Source: Tuctoria greenei
Lineage: Eukaryota; Streptophyta; Magnoliopsida; Poales; Poaceae
Assembly: GCA_036927565.1 (NCBI GenBank)
Contig: JAYESD010000005.1
Coordinates: 146,085,196 to 146,149,195, forward strand
Reading direction: 5' to 3'
DNA length: 64,000 nucleotides
Notes under the pieces: generated by a model
Seen by the model: only the letters and a program-made list of their open reading frames with translations
The model's database searches: none
What the model was told of the DNA's origin: nothing
Shown: piece after piece, positions 1 through 10,651 of the stretch
Numbering within the stretch: the first letter of the stretch is position 1
Layout of the letters: each line of letters opens with the position of its first letter
Position numbers and translations under genes: made by a program

Positions 1-1430
1 GTCTTGCCCTAAAATGCCTTGTTTGACATCACCGAAGTCCGTTCGTCGGGATCACTAATGGTACTCATGTGTCATCAAGCCGTACGTCCAGTTTCTGCAT
101 TGATATCATTCCTACAGGAGTCCCCAAGTTGACCTTCTTTGTCTTTTGAATCGTGTTAACTTGTTCGTGCATGCTCGTGATGCTCCACCATTAGCCGTGT
201 CGACGTCGTGGACCACATGACGTCGTCGTGACGCTCCGAGCCGTCATCGTGCCCTGGCATTGAGATAAAGGATGCTTGTGATGTGTGTGGTGCTGGAACA
301 CAAGCATGACTCGTCGGAAAATAGTTGTCAAGCCTAATTAGGTTTAAGTCGATGTGAGAGTGATCGAGTCCTAGGTGTAATCTAGATGCTCAATGAAATG
401 TCTTCTAGGTCAAACCAGGTGGGTCGGTGATCACCGATGACCTGGGATAGAGGTATGCAGGAACATTTCGACCAACAAGGAGAACTACACCAAGGGGAAA
501 CTTGGATAAGAGTTCCTTAGTTGTGTCGAGGATGTTCCCTAACCGATCACAGGATTGGTTAACTTGGTGTACCACTTCATCGACGGCAGGTTCGTCGAGT
601 CGCTTATCAACAACCGAGTCGACATCACTAGCCTTAAGACTCACAAGGTGATGTTCGGGGTTCCGTTCACCCAATTGACGAGCCCGGGTTGATGTGCACG
701 TCGCTAAGACGATCTTCTCTAGATGGCAAAGCATGCCTTCACAGCAAGGTCTTGCATCATGTTTAAGTTTCGAGAGCTTACCGAGCTCACCTGGACAGGC
801 TTGCGGGAGACACTACATTAGTGTCGTCGTGTAAGCACTTGAATGATGCTCGAGAAGCTTGCCGTAGAAACTTGTTTACCTAAAAGCGGTTTGAACGTTG
901 TCTTGGTACTCATGCTAGGTTAACAGTGCTTTTAATGACTTCTTAAGTCCAAGCCATGTTGATCTCACTTCACTCCCAAGTGTCACTAGGGTTTCACTTT
1001 GATTCATCCTAAGTCAGGACCCTATTACAACACTGCTCACTTAACTAGGTTTACTCCTTTATGAGTTAAGTCAAGTTCATTGGTCGACTGCTAAATCGCG
1101 ACCTTCGTCTTGTACACTCCACTCATACTCAAGCTTTCGATGTCCCACCTTGATTTTTCGGTCGTCCTTACACTTCTCCGCCCAACACTTCTTCACCATT
1201 CAGAATTGTCAATCTCGCATGGCATAGCTTGAAGTGTGTTTTGCTAAGTTGCAATGTATCTTTATGTTGTACCTTTCAGTTCATACCGACACTACTGTGT
1301 CCACCTTGACTCATCCTCTGGTTGCCCCACACAATAGAGGCATATCTGTCGCTCCTAGCCAAACTCCTCGTTCTTAAAGTTTACACAACCCTGTGGAGTC
1401 TATTATTAAATTACATAATTACTTAATTAC
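1..1430. other. No gene recognised; probable upstream part of an LTR
   Basis: I see no convincing coding region, RNA gene or tandem repeat. An antisense ORF at 405-734 has no recognisable motif. By position this should be the upstream part of the + oriented LTR ending at 3129, but I could not align it to the related LTR at 25823-29893, so it may be a divergent U3/R segment or an unrelated piece. Confidence 0.4.
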
Positions 1431-3129
1431 TTATATGCATATCATGTCGATAGGAACATGATGATAGGTGATCGACGAGAAGTTTCGCATGGAGGAGAAG
1501 GCCAAGGTGTCCACTGGAAGTCCTTGGCAGAGTCTGCAGAGAAGAAACACTAACAATTGACATTTATTTTAGTCGCAAACTAAGGCAAGCCCCGGTTTGC
1601 ATTTAAGTGCCTTTTAAAGTTTTGCTTTTATACACACTGTATTAAATAGACTTAATATGTGCATTAGGTCTATGTTGATTGAATACCCCACACGCATGAC
1701 CAAATAGTCCTTGAAGTGGATGGGTAGTATAAGACACCCTAGATTTATATTGCTATGCTTAATGTTTAGTTGGAAGATCGATAGAAGTCTAGTATGTCAG
1801 ATACTACTCGCGAGATTGGTCACATTTTACTAGTTAGAAGTCAAGTAGTTGAATTCTACTTGCGAGAGAAGTCGAGTGAGGGAAACCTACTCGCGAGTTG
1901 TTACCATAACGTCAACTCTTTAATATGAGACATGGACGGGGATTTGTGTAGGTTGGTTTACCCACATCGTGCCTGGGTCGGCAATGACAAGGCAGGTGTT
2001 GGGAGATGGATTGGTAGCCCCGCCTGTGTCGGTTAAGGCCCTATGCGGCCCCTTCGGACAAGCTTGAATTGTACCGGTGCCATAATGGACATATGGAATC
2101 CTGTAAACTGACGTAACTCGATAACTGGGGTGTCGAGGCCTTTAACTCACCATCGATAGGGGTGGGTTGAGGACAGTAAGGTGTAAATCGATCGGCGGAC
2201 ACATGAGGTGTTCCGTGCGGAGACCTTCTGTTCGCGGAGGTGAGACGGGCTTCGCATTTGGTTTTCTTGTGAAAGGTGTCCATATACGCCTAGTACTGAA
2301 GTGTTATGTCAGTACAGGTGTACTCGCTGACACTTCCGAACGACGTATGTGTCGTGTTGTCCGGGTGTGTCCTGATTGCAATCACCGTCCCTCGCGGTAA
2401 TAGAGTACCACTTGTTCACTGAGCTGTGATGTAGTAAATACTAAAGAAACCAGAAAAATATATTGTATTGAATTATAATTGCTTTGCAACCTTGTGTGAC
2501 ATAGAGATAGTACAATTAAAAGTTTACAGTTTCCCCATACTTTACCTGTAATAGCAGTATGTGCTTTTGGCATGTCATATCATCGGAAAAGCGTTTCTTG
2601 TTGAGGAGTCTATGATGTGCCATGCCTGAAGAATGTCATTTGCTACTTAAAACATGACTCTAAGGATTTACTTGTAGGCGAGTCTTTTATGCTATTCCTT
2701 ACCTATGCTTAGTACTTACCCCTGCATATGTCTAGTGAGACGGGTTAGTCTTGCTTAGCCTCATGCTCACGTTTGCGCTTTAACGATTTTTGCAGGTATT
2801 AGTTTTATTTATGCTGTTTAGGTTGTACGTGAGACTCGAGGTGTTGAGATAAATCTCATGTGAACCACGCCGCTACTGAAGGTTCTTCATGTTGCTATTG
2901 AGAAGTGTCCTAGGGCATGGACGCCTTCTCTCCTACTTAGTTAGGTGAGATCATGAGTATGTATTTTCCGCTGCGTGTGTACCCCTGTGGTACACTCTTT
3001 TGTAAACTCTTCTTATTATGAAATGAAAACTTTATATGTTTTGGTATCCTTTTCGTGTGAGCTGTTAGGTGCCGCATCGCACGGCACCACCCAATGAGAT
3101 CCTCGGATGTGTGGACCTCGGTCCCCACA
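1431..3129 (+). repeat. Partial chromovirus-family LTR, + orientation, 3' end at 3129
   Basis: Bases 2041-3129 match the reverse complement of about 25823-26920, the 3' part of the minus-strand chromovirus 5' LTR. Both end in CCCCACA. A weaker match continues leftwards: the block around 1583-1720 resembles the reverse complement of 3190-3335. No PBS follows 3129; the sequence enters another LTR of the same family in the opposite orientation. This is therefore the 3' LTR, or a solo LTR, of a related element inserted into the 3' LTR of its relative. Its 5' end is outside the window or too diverged to recognise. Confidence 0.65.
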
Positions 3130-4579
3130 CCGGATCCCTATGAATATAAGGATGGCAGTTACTACTCGAGTCTATGAGCTATTCTAACCACTCCCTGCGT
3201 GATTTGGTCATGCAAGTGGATGTCAAACACCTTAAACGTAATGCACAAACATCTGAAGATGTAAGGTGAATGAAAACTTCAAAGACACTGTAAGGAACTT
3301 AAATCCAAACCGGGGCTTGCCTAAATGCGAGTCTGAGTCTATGATAGTTTCTGGCAGCTGGACTTCCAAAGCTTCCGGCTGCTCCTCGACTTCATTCACT
3401 AAACGTTATGCATATACTATATATGAATGACTTTGAAAATAATCAATATGCTTAAGGTCATAAGCTAATATCTTATGATCAAAATAAGATAATGATCTTA
3501 ATTGGCCTTGAGACTTTTATGGTAGATACTAGTGACCATAGTGAAGACTCTTCCAAAGAACAGGAGATGATCAAGGAAGTTTGTTGTTCCTAAAAATTAT
3601 GGTAAGCAATAAACTTCTATAATTTTTGGTTGAAATCTTGGAGATCTATCATGGCTACCAGTGGTTGTACCATGTAGATGGGGTCTCACTGGTTCTAGGA
3701 AAATTTGTTTCACAATTTTCTAAGCTTCTTACGGGGAGAAACAGATTTTACAAGTTTGGAGAAATTTCTCAAATTGATTTTTTATTTTCTTAGTTTATAA
3801 CTACATAGAGATTTGGAACACTGATCAACCGAGTAATTTAAGTCCAATGAACTTGAAATTTTTACTGGAGATCAAGCGTATTAGTAATATTTTTCTAACC
3901 AAAATTGGGAATTTTCCAATGAATAGAATAGGAGTAATTAATTTCCCAAGCAGTTAGCTCAAAAGAATTGATTATAACAGTTTTGGGCGTTTCATGTACA
4001 ATAACTTGCATTACTGCAAATTAGAGATTGAGATGAGTCTACCAGAATTTAATTGGAAATTTTTGAGCAATTCTACTAGGAGTTATGGATTTTCCAAGTT
4101 GGGGCAAAATCTGGAATAAAATTTCAATTGGAAATTATTTGAATAAAGGGTTTGGCCCACAGATTTGAAATGGGCCAATCGGTTTGAAGCCGCACGGGGG
4201 CCACAGAATCAACCCGCGTAGCCGCACTAGATCCGTGTCCACAGCTGATCCGCGCGCTCGCACGCGTCACCGACAAGCTGGGCCTGTGGTCTTCGTCTTC
4301 CTCGCGACGCGCCGCTCGACCGCGGTGGCGCTGCGCCGGCGAGCTCGCCGCAACGGCTGCGTTGACCTCCACATGCCTCGGCACTGAACTCCAAACCATA
4401 AAATCTACCGCACAACACGATGGTGAGGTCCAATCGCGGCAGCGACTGCCGGAGATGGCGGTGTGACGACGGCGGCGGAACTAGGGTTTCAGCTATCGTC
4501 AGAATCGCATGGGGATGACGCAAAAGGATCAGGAAAAAGCTAGAAACATTCCTGGGAACATGAGGATGATGATTTTAAT

Positions 4580-4584
4580 GTTAG
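4580..4584. repeat. Target-site duplication GTTAG (left)
   Basis: GTTAG precedes TGTGATGCCC at 4585 and recurs at 10023-10027 after GTGTTACA. The undisturbed copy of this LTR near 28366-28372 has a single GTTAG at the matching place, so this is an empty-site-confirmed insertion. Confidence 0.95.
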
Positions 4585-5636
4585 TGTGATGCCCGGTTCC
4601 GAAAATGAACCAAGCTAACGCATATGTGTGCCCAGGATGTTCAACACACATACACAAGTGATTCACAAATGATAAGCAGATAATTACCACAGCTCAAATT
4701 ATTAAATAAGTACTCTTATTACATAATTCATTATATCCTCGAATACAAGCTCTAATAGATATTAATGACAAGTTTGAACTAATGCAGCGGAAATAAACTA
4801 ATAAGCAACCAAGCAACCTAAGCAAAAGGGATAGCGCAGCTCCAATAACACCACGGGCAAAGCTGACGGTAGACACGGCCTAGAACTCTGCATTATCGCC
4901 ATTAAACTCACAATCCTGACCTGCAACTGTTGGGGGGGATTGCAAGGGTGAGTACATGTCGTACTCAGCAAGTGTGGAAAGTATGACATGTGGCTGATTC
5001 AAATGACGACAATAATAATGGCAAAGTGCTGAAAAGTACAGTAAAACATTTGGAAAAGCAATGTACCATATTTATGTGAACTAAACCCATCATAAACCAT
5101 GTAACCATAATAATACCAGTCCATAAATCACCATTACCAATAACCATAATCAATGTCATAAACCATAATTCCATCCATAACCATAACCATAATCATAATA
5201 TCAATCATAACCATTACCAAACCATAATCATCCCAAATCCCAATTTCCCTCTAATCATGTAGGTCATCCAGGCGCTCATAACCAGGAGCACGGCTATCAT
5301 GATAGTTTTAAACACTCTGCAGAGGTTGTACCACTTTACCCACATGTTCGTGATTTCGTCACCTTTCGATGACTAAGAAACCTCCATTATGCCATCTCAC
5401 ACTTCCGTAGGTGGGTGGCCAAGAGATCACAAAATAGCCTTTCAAAAGGTACTACTAGTATGTACGGGCCCACTAAGGTTTCACCGGTAGGCTTGAATCT
5501 CCATTCTCCCACCCACGAGCCCCCTCGTGTGCCATGCGGATCCTAGGGTAGTCCTCCTCGACTCCCATTCCCCGCACCATCCAATGGTCCATACAATACT
5601 AGCAGCGCTCCTAATTATTCAGCTACGCCGCTACCA
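4585..5636 (-). repeat. Truncated 3' LTR of the nested Tekay-type element
   Basis: Matches 6906-7960 nearly base for base and stops at the shared string CAGCTACGCCG. Beyond that the sequence becomes integrase coding sequence. The promoter-proximal two thirds of the LTR has been deleted. Confidence 0.9.
5085..5245. repeat. CCATAA-rich degenerate minisatellite in LTR
   Basis: Imprecise short units built from CCATAA, ATAACC and ATAATC repeat here. The same block is present in the other two LTRs of this family (7405-7560 and, reversed, 52645-52860), so it is an ancestral part of the LTR. Confidence 0.75.
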
Positions 5637-5639
5637 TAT

Positions 5640-6493
5640 TGAATCATAGCTAGACTGAGTTTGCGGTAATCCAACTATAAAGTCCATACCAATCTCTTCC
5701 CACTTCCACTCCGGGATCTTCAATGGTTGTAACAATCCGTCTGGCCTTCGATGTTCAGCTTTCACTCGTCGGCACACATCGCAAAGTGCAACGCGGCTAT
5801 GTCCTTTTTCATGCTATCCCACCAATAGCATGTCTTCAAATCTTTGTACATCTTCGTACAACCGGGGTGAATTGAGTAAGGTGAGTCATGTGCCTCCTTC
5901 AATATTGTTTCCCGAATATGCCGGACATTAGGTACCACAATCCTCTTTCCAAGCCATAAGGTACCCTGTTCGTCCTCATCAAACCTGAATTCTTTTCCTT
6001 CTTGTGTCCTTTCCTTGATTTCTTGTATTTCCTTGTCCTTTGTATGTCCTTCCCGTATTTCCTGCTCTAATGTTGGGTTGACTTCCATCGTTCCCATCTC
6101 ATTTATGAATCCAAGGTTCAACCGTTCAAACTCCTTGCATAACTCGGATGGCAGCTCTCGAACTGTGAGTTGATGACTTACTCCTTTTCGGCTCAAAGCA
6201 TCGGCCACTACATTGGCCTTCCCTGGGTGATAGTTGATTCCCACGTCATAATCCTTGATGAGCTCCAACCATCGGCGTTGCCTCAGATTCAGATCCATTT
6301 GCGTAAATATGTACTTGAGACTCTTGTGATCCGTATAAATCTCACATCGGTGACCAAAAACATAGTGTCTCCATATCTTCAAGGCGTGTACCACGGCTGC
6401 GAGTTCAAGGTCATGCGTAGGATAATTCAACTCATGTTTCTTTAGTTGCCTCGATGCATAAGCTACCACTTGGCCTTCTTGCATGTGCACACA
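5640..6493 (-). pseudogene. Gypsy RNase H-integrase N-terminal fragment
   Basis: An open minus-strand frame at 6490-5762 encodes the C-terminal part of a Ty3/gypsy RNase H (motifs AYASRQL, HDLELAAVV, IYTDHKSL, VVADALSRK with intact acidic residues) followed by the integrase zinc-finger region (HEAH, then SIHPGCTKMYKDL and WWDSMKKDI). After a frameshift near 5762 the start of the catalytic core can be read (GMDFIVGLP). It then ends at the LTR fragment. Neither the RT upstream nor the rest of integrase is present, so it is non-functional. RNase H would degrade RNA in the RNA:DNA hybrid and integrase would insert the DNA copy. Confidence 0.85.
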
Positions 6494-6499
6494 TCCTAA

Positions 6500-6905
6500 T
6501 CCTTGTCTTGATGCATATAGTTGGGACGTTCTTTCGAAATTCTAAATCCTTTCATCTCCACCCTTATTTCGACAACAGATGGTGAGAACTCGTAACCAGA
6601 GGGATGCCAACAATGAGGAGGAGCGCAATGAAGTACCTCAGAACAACCAGGGACATGCTCATGGAGCTATCAATATTGAACAGTTGTTAGCTATGCAGAA
6701 CCAGCTCATGCAGACCATGATACAGACAATGGGACAGCTGCAAACTGGCAACAACAATCAGCCTCATATACCGCCACCGCCACCACCCCAGCCACACCAT
6801 AACCGATTGGTAGAGTTTATGAGGACTAGGCCACCGACCTTTTCTCAAGCTGCTGACCCTATGGATGCTGATGATTGGCTCAAGTCCGTGGAGAAGAAAC
6901 TTATC
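6500..6905 (+). pseudogene. Inverted leader and gag N-terminus
   Basis: The ATG at 6579 opens a Gag N-terminus (MVRTRNQRD, EQLLAMQNQLMQTM, a proline run, RTRPPTFSQAADPMDADDWL) homologous to the first 110 or so residues of the gag at 53611-54582. About 75 bases of leader upstream also match (around 53545-53610 there). It faces right, opposite to the pol fragment and LTRs of the same element, and is fused after KSVEKKL directly to the outer edge of the LTR at 6906. The last few codons of the frame are LTR sequence. This is an inverted fragment, not a gene. Confidence 0.85.
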
Positions 6906-7404
6906 TGTGATGCCTGGTTCCGAAAATGAACCAAGCTAATGCATATGTGTGCCCAGGATGTTCAACACACATACACGAGTGCAATCACAAAAGAGTATAC
7001 AGAAAATTACCACAGAACAAGATTTATTATGAAATTTTATTACACAAAACCATATTATCCTCGAATACAAGCTCTAATGAATATTAATGACAAGCTCAAC
7101 TAATGCAGCGGAAATAAACTAATTAAGCAACTAAACAAACTAAGCAAAAGGGATAGCGCAGCTCCATGCAACACCACAGGCAAAGTTGACGGTAGACACG
7201 GCCTAGAACTCCACATTATCGTCATTAAACTCACAATCCTGACCTGCAGCTGTTGGGGGGGGGGATTGCAAGATTGAGTACATGTCGTACTCAGCAAGTG
7301 TCGAAAGTATGACATGTGCCTGATTTAAATGACGAATGTAATAATGGCTAAGTGCTTAAAAGTACAGTAAAACATTTGAAAAGTAATGTATCATATTTAT
7401 GTGA

Positions 7405-7560
7405 AGTAAACCCATCATAAACCATATAACCATCACAATACCAGTCCATAATTTACCCTTGCCAATAACCATAATCAATGTCATAAACCATGATTCCATC
7501 CCATAACCATAACAATAATATCAACCATAACCATTACCAAACCATAACCATCCCAAATCC
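7405..7560. repeat. CCATAA-rich degenerate minisatellite in LTR
   Basis: Second copy of the ATAACC/CCATAA block described at 5085, in the 5' LTR. Confidence 0.75.
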
Positions 7561-8977
7561 CAATTTCCCTCTAATCATGTAGGTCATCCAGGCGCTCATA
7601 ACTGGGAGCACGGCTATCATGATAGTTTTTAACACTCTGCAGAGGTTGTACCACTTTACCCACATGTTCGTGATTTCGTCACCTTCCGATGACTAAGAAA
7701 CCTCCATTATGCCATCTCACACTTCCGTAGGTGGGTGGCCAAGAGATCACAAAATAGCCTTTCAAAAGGGACTACTAGTATGTACGGGCCCACTAAGGTT
7801 TCACCGGCAGGCTTGAATCTCCATTCTCCCACCCACGGGCCCCCTCGTGTGCAATGCGGATCCCAGGGTAGTCCTCCTCGACTCTCATTCCCCGCGCCAT
7901 CCAATGGTCCATACAATACTAGCAGCGCTCCTAATTATTCAGCTACGCCGCACCCATACTTGGCCTTGTGGTGGCACTGTTGACCTGGCATATTCTCGCA
8001 TGAATCGGTCCTTAGATCTAAAGCAAGCAAATCACCATATCACCCAACCCATCCACATACCAGGCTTGCTTAGATCACCCATCGTATTGACCAGTTCACA
8101 TTAACCATAATATCATTGATGCATAATTAAATGTGTAGTGTTGTTTACCATCCCAATTAATTAAGTGAAGCAAAAAGGTAAAAGCCCTTCCCGACTCTCT
8201 ACCATATATTCCAGGTGACAAGGGTGGTCAAACAAAACTAGTAAACTTCCTACCATAGGATTCCCATCAAATTGACATAGCATGCAGTTTGCAAACAAAA
8301 CATTTATTTTAAAAACAGGATCAATATGCTTCAAGGAAACTTGCCTTGCTCCGGCGAATGGGGTTTCTCAAGCGCTTCAAAGTCTTGATTTTGGAAATCC
8401 TCGTATGCGGCCTCTTGAGCACGTTCCTCTACGCGTGATCACACATACAAGAAAACATATACAATCAACATGATGCACACGCATTAATCAACATGCGATG
8501 ATATGCATGCATGCAAAGATCAATTATTAATTAACTATGGTTGTTTATTAATTAGATGCAACTAGTTCATACGTGTTCATATGGGTTTACGGGGGTTTTA
8601 GCGAGAATTAATGCTGCTGAAAATAAAAATACGACGCAACTACGATCAATTTACGTCTATTAGATTCAATATGGTCGCTAAAATTCGCATCGGGAACATG
8701 GCCTACTGTAGATGCGATGGCTTCGATGATCGCGGGATGGGGACAATGCGTAGACGAAGTAGATGCGCAAGGTCCTCCGGCGACACGATGACAGCGACGC
8801 GATGGCGACGACGATCTCCGGCAGACGGCAGCACCATCCTCTTTTTCTTCCTCTTCCTCCTCTTTTTTCCTCTCTTTTCTTCCCTGGCGGCGCCTCTGTT
8901 CTTCTCTATTTTTCCCTACTGGCGGCTAGGGTTTCTGCCTTGATCTCTGATGATTGGTACGGAACAGGCGGAAGTGG

Positions 8978-8985
8978 ATTTTATA
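8978..8985 (-). promoter_or_regulatory. LTR TATA box
   Basis: TATAAAAT on the minus strand marks the point where homology to the other family LTR begins downstream, as expected for a U3/R boundary. Confidence 0.6.
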
Positions 8986-9574
8986 AGCGGAGGACAGACC
9001 GCGTGCGCTAGGGGCCTCGGGCGGAGTTGGACTCGACTTTAGCGCGGGCAGGGGCTCGGCCGGTTACGTACTGCACATTTGATTTACGTACTGCACATTG
9101 ATTTTTTTTTGCGGCCTGGGTTACCAGAGAGTCCTTTGGGACTCGGGACCGGGCACACGACTCGGCTCTGTGACGGAGAGCCAGCCATGCCGGTCTTTAG
9201 TTTATTCATTTATTTCTTTATTTTACTTTTTCTTTCCTTTGGTAGTGCGGTCAGTTCTTTCCTAGGGTGCGGCCAGGTCTGTGGCATGGCACCTAGACGG
9301 TGGGTAAATTTCTCTTTTTTTTGGTTCTCCTTTATGCGGGCAGTGTTGACTTATGTTTCTTTTTTTTTCTTTTGTGGTGGTGGCCACTTTTATTTTTCAT
9401 TCTTGTACTGTACTTAATAATTATTATCTCTTCCTTCTATATTAGATCATTCTATTATTATTTTTCTTTTGCGTGCAGCAAGGCTATTGTGCGATCAGTG
9501 ATCTGGTTAGCAGTTGACTTTTTGTTATTATTTAATTATTTAATGTGGTGAAGTGTAAATAAACCAAACTCTAG

Positions 9575-9665
9575 AGTACCAGACTAGTCCGTTTAGTACC
9601 GGACAAGTCCGTTATAGTACAAAGAGGGTATTGGACTAGTCCGCTACTTTTCAGACTATTCTGGT
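9575..9665. repeat. Cluster of CGGACTAGTCCG-like palindromes in U3
   Basis: Four partly degenerate copies of GGACTAGTCCG / GGACAAGTCCG lie within 90 bp. The same motif occurs in dozens of copies in the unrelated copia element at 56797-61010. Confidence 0.7.
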
Positions 9666-10022
9666 GTCTGGCTCAATTTTTACTTGTTTCTTTGTTTCTG
9701 ATTCTTTTACGTTTGTTCCTTTTTATCCTACTTAATTTTTTTGCATGAATTCATCATATTATTAAAATGTTATTTATATACACATATATGTATTTTTTTA
9801 TTTCATTTATTTCTTTTATCTCATATTCATTATGGTAAATAAATTACTCTTAGCATATTTGTTCTGGTAATTAATTTTCAATACTTGAGAATGAATGCAA
9901 AATGCAAGATGAGATGCATGTATTTTATATTTTTCTTTATAAAAACAATTTCTTCCTATTGTTGACTCTAAACTCCTATTTAAGTTTATAATTTACCGAA
10001 ACTTGAAAATCAGGGTGTTACA

Positions 10023-10027
10023 GTTAG
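10023..10027. repeat. Target-site duplication GTTAG (right)
   Basis: Right copy of the duplication flanking 4585-10022. Confidence 0.95.
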
Positions 10028-10237
10028 GAAGGGGTGACATCGCCGACAAAGTTGACTTCAATGATGGACCGACGGGGTTCTACTGGCGGTGGGGAAAACT
10101 TGAATATCTCAAGCTTCATTCGACGGCGTCTACTGATTTTTGGCAGGGGGTGCGCTAGGAGGTACCGAAATTAATCCTTAACTGGATTGAAGAATTATTA
10201 CATGTAGAAACGGAATGAAACCAAGAAGTGAGCTAGT

Positions 10238-10546
10238 TCAATGGCAACAACCGAAAGAAAGACTGGAAGATATTGCTCGATACTGAATGAAAAGAGGCAC
10301 GACTTTTACCGTGAGAATGAGCTCGGGATTGCAATCCTTTTTGCTATTGAGGTTGAGTTGTGGAGCCGCATGTTGAGAACTGGCGACGGTGGAGCAGAGG
10401 CGGCGTTCGTCCTCAACTTGGGTGGTGTCCGCGAAACTCCAAACTACGGCCAACACAATGAGCAAAACGCTAAGCGAGTTGGCGTAGATGATAGAGCACA
10501 GACTTGGCACCAACTTTGTTGTTTGCATTGAAGGAAATAGAGGCAA
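10238..10546 (-). CDS. Small ORF in the R-U5 region of the chromovirus 3' LTR
   Basis: A frame of 102 codons lies just downstream of the LTR TATA box at 10641-10651. The first Met conserved with the 5' LTR copy is at 10528. It predicts a short basic start, a hydrophobic stretch (SLSVLLIVLAVVWSF) resembling a signal anchor, then a polar tail. The 5' LTR copy (28581-28871) keeps the frame with several residue changes. I know no family for it. It may be chance coding in the leader, or a leader peptide; coding status is weak. Confidence 0.3.
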   Translation of the reverse strand: MPLFPSMQTTKLVPSLCSIIYANSLSVLLIVLAVVWSFADTTQVEDERRLCSTVASSQHAAPQLNLNSKKDCNPELILTVKVVPLFIQYRAISSSLSFGCCH

Positions 10547-10640
10547 GACCGAGGTGCTTACCGGGAGGAAGTGGAAACGGCGGTGTTGGGCGACGGCTGC
10601 GCGAAGCTGAGACGGAGCTCAACGGCGACGGCCAGAGGAC

Positions 10641-10651
10641 ACATATTTATA
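10641..10651 (-). promoter_or_regulatory. TATA box of chromovirus 3' LTR
   Basis: TATAAATATGT on the minus strand aligns with TATAAATAC at 28994-28986 in the 5' LTR. Confidence 0.6.

Larger units (their letters stand above)
4585..10022 (-). mobile_element. Rearranged Tekay-type Ty3/gypsy element inserted in the chromovirus 3' LTR
   Basis: The 5438-bp insertion has ends TGTGATGCCC and GTGTTACA and a 5-bp duplication GTTAG. Minus-strand order: a 3.1-kb 5' LTR (10022-6906), a plus-strand (inverted) leader and gag start (6905-6500), a minus-strand RNase H-integrase fragment (6493-5640), and a 1.05-kb piece of 3' LTR (5636-4585). The rest of gag, PR, RT, most of integrase and about 2 kb of the 3' LTR are missing. 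It is related to the + oriented element at 50428-54613 through the R-U5 part of the LTR and through gag. Confidence 0.9.
6906..10022 (-). repeat. 5' LTR (3.1 kb) of the nested Tekay-type element
   Basis: On the minus strand it starts TGTAACACCC at 10022 and ends GGCATCACA at 6906. A TATA box lies at 8985-8978. Downstream of it the sequence matches the LTR at 51228-53339, including a pyrimidine/purine-rich leader and the tract resembling GAGTACGACATGTACTCA seen in this LTR type. Upstream of the TATA box (U3, 8990-10022) it does not match the other copy. A 19-bp unit is tandemly doubled near 9065-9101. Confidence 0.85.

Noticed and set aside
405..734. Minus-strand ORF of 109 codons
   Set aside because: No motif, no conserved counterpart in the related LTR, and short. 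I do not call it a gene.
9079..9551. Overlapping Phe/Leu-rich plus-strand ORFs (112 and 83 codons)
   Set aside because: They are translations of T-rich LTR U3 sequence, with no counterpart in the related element.
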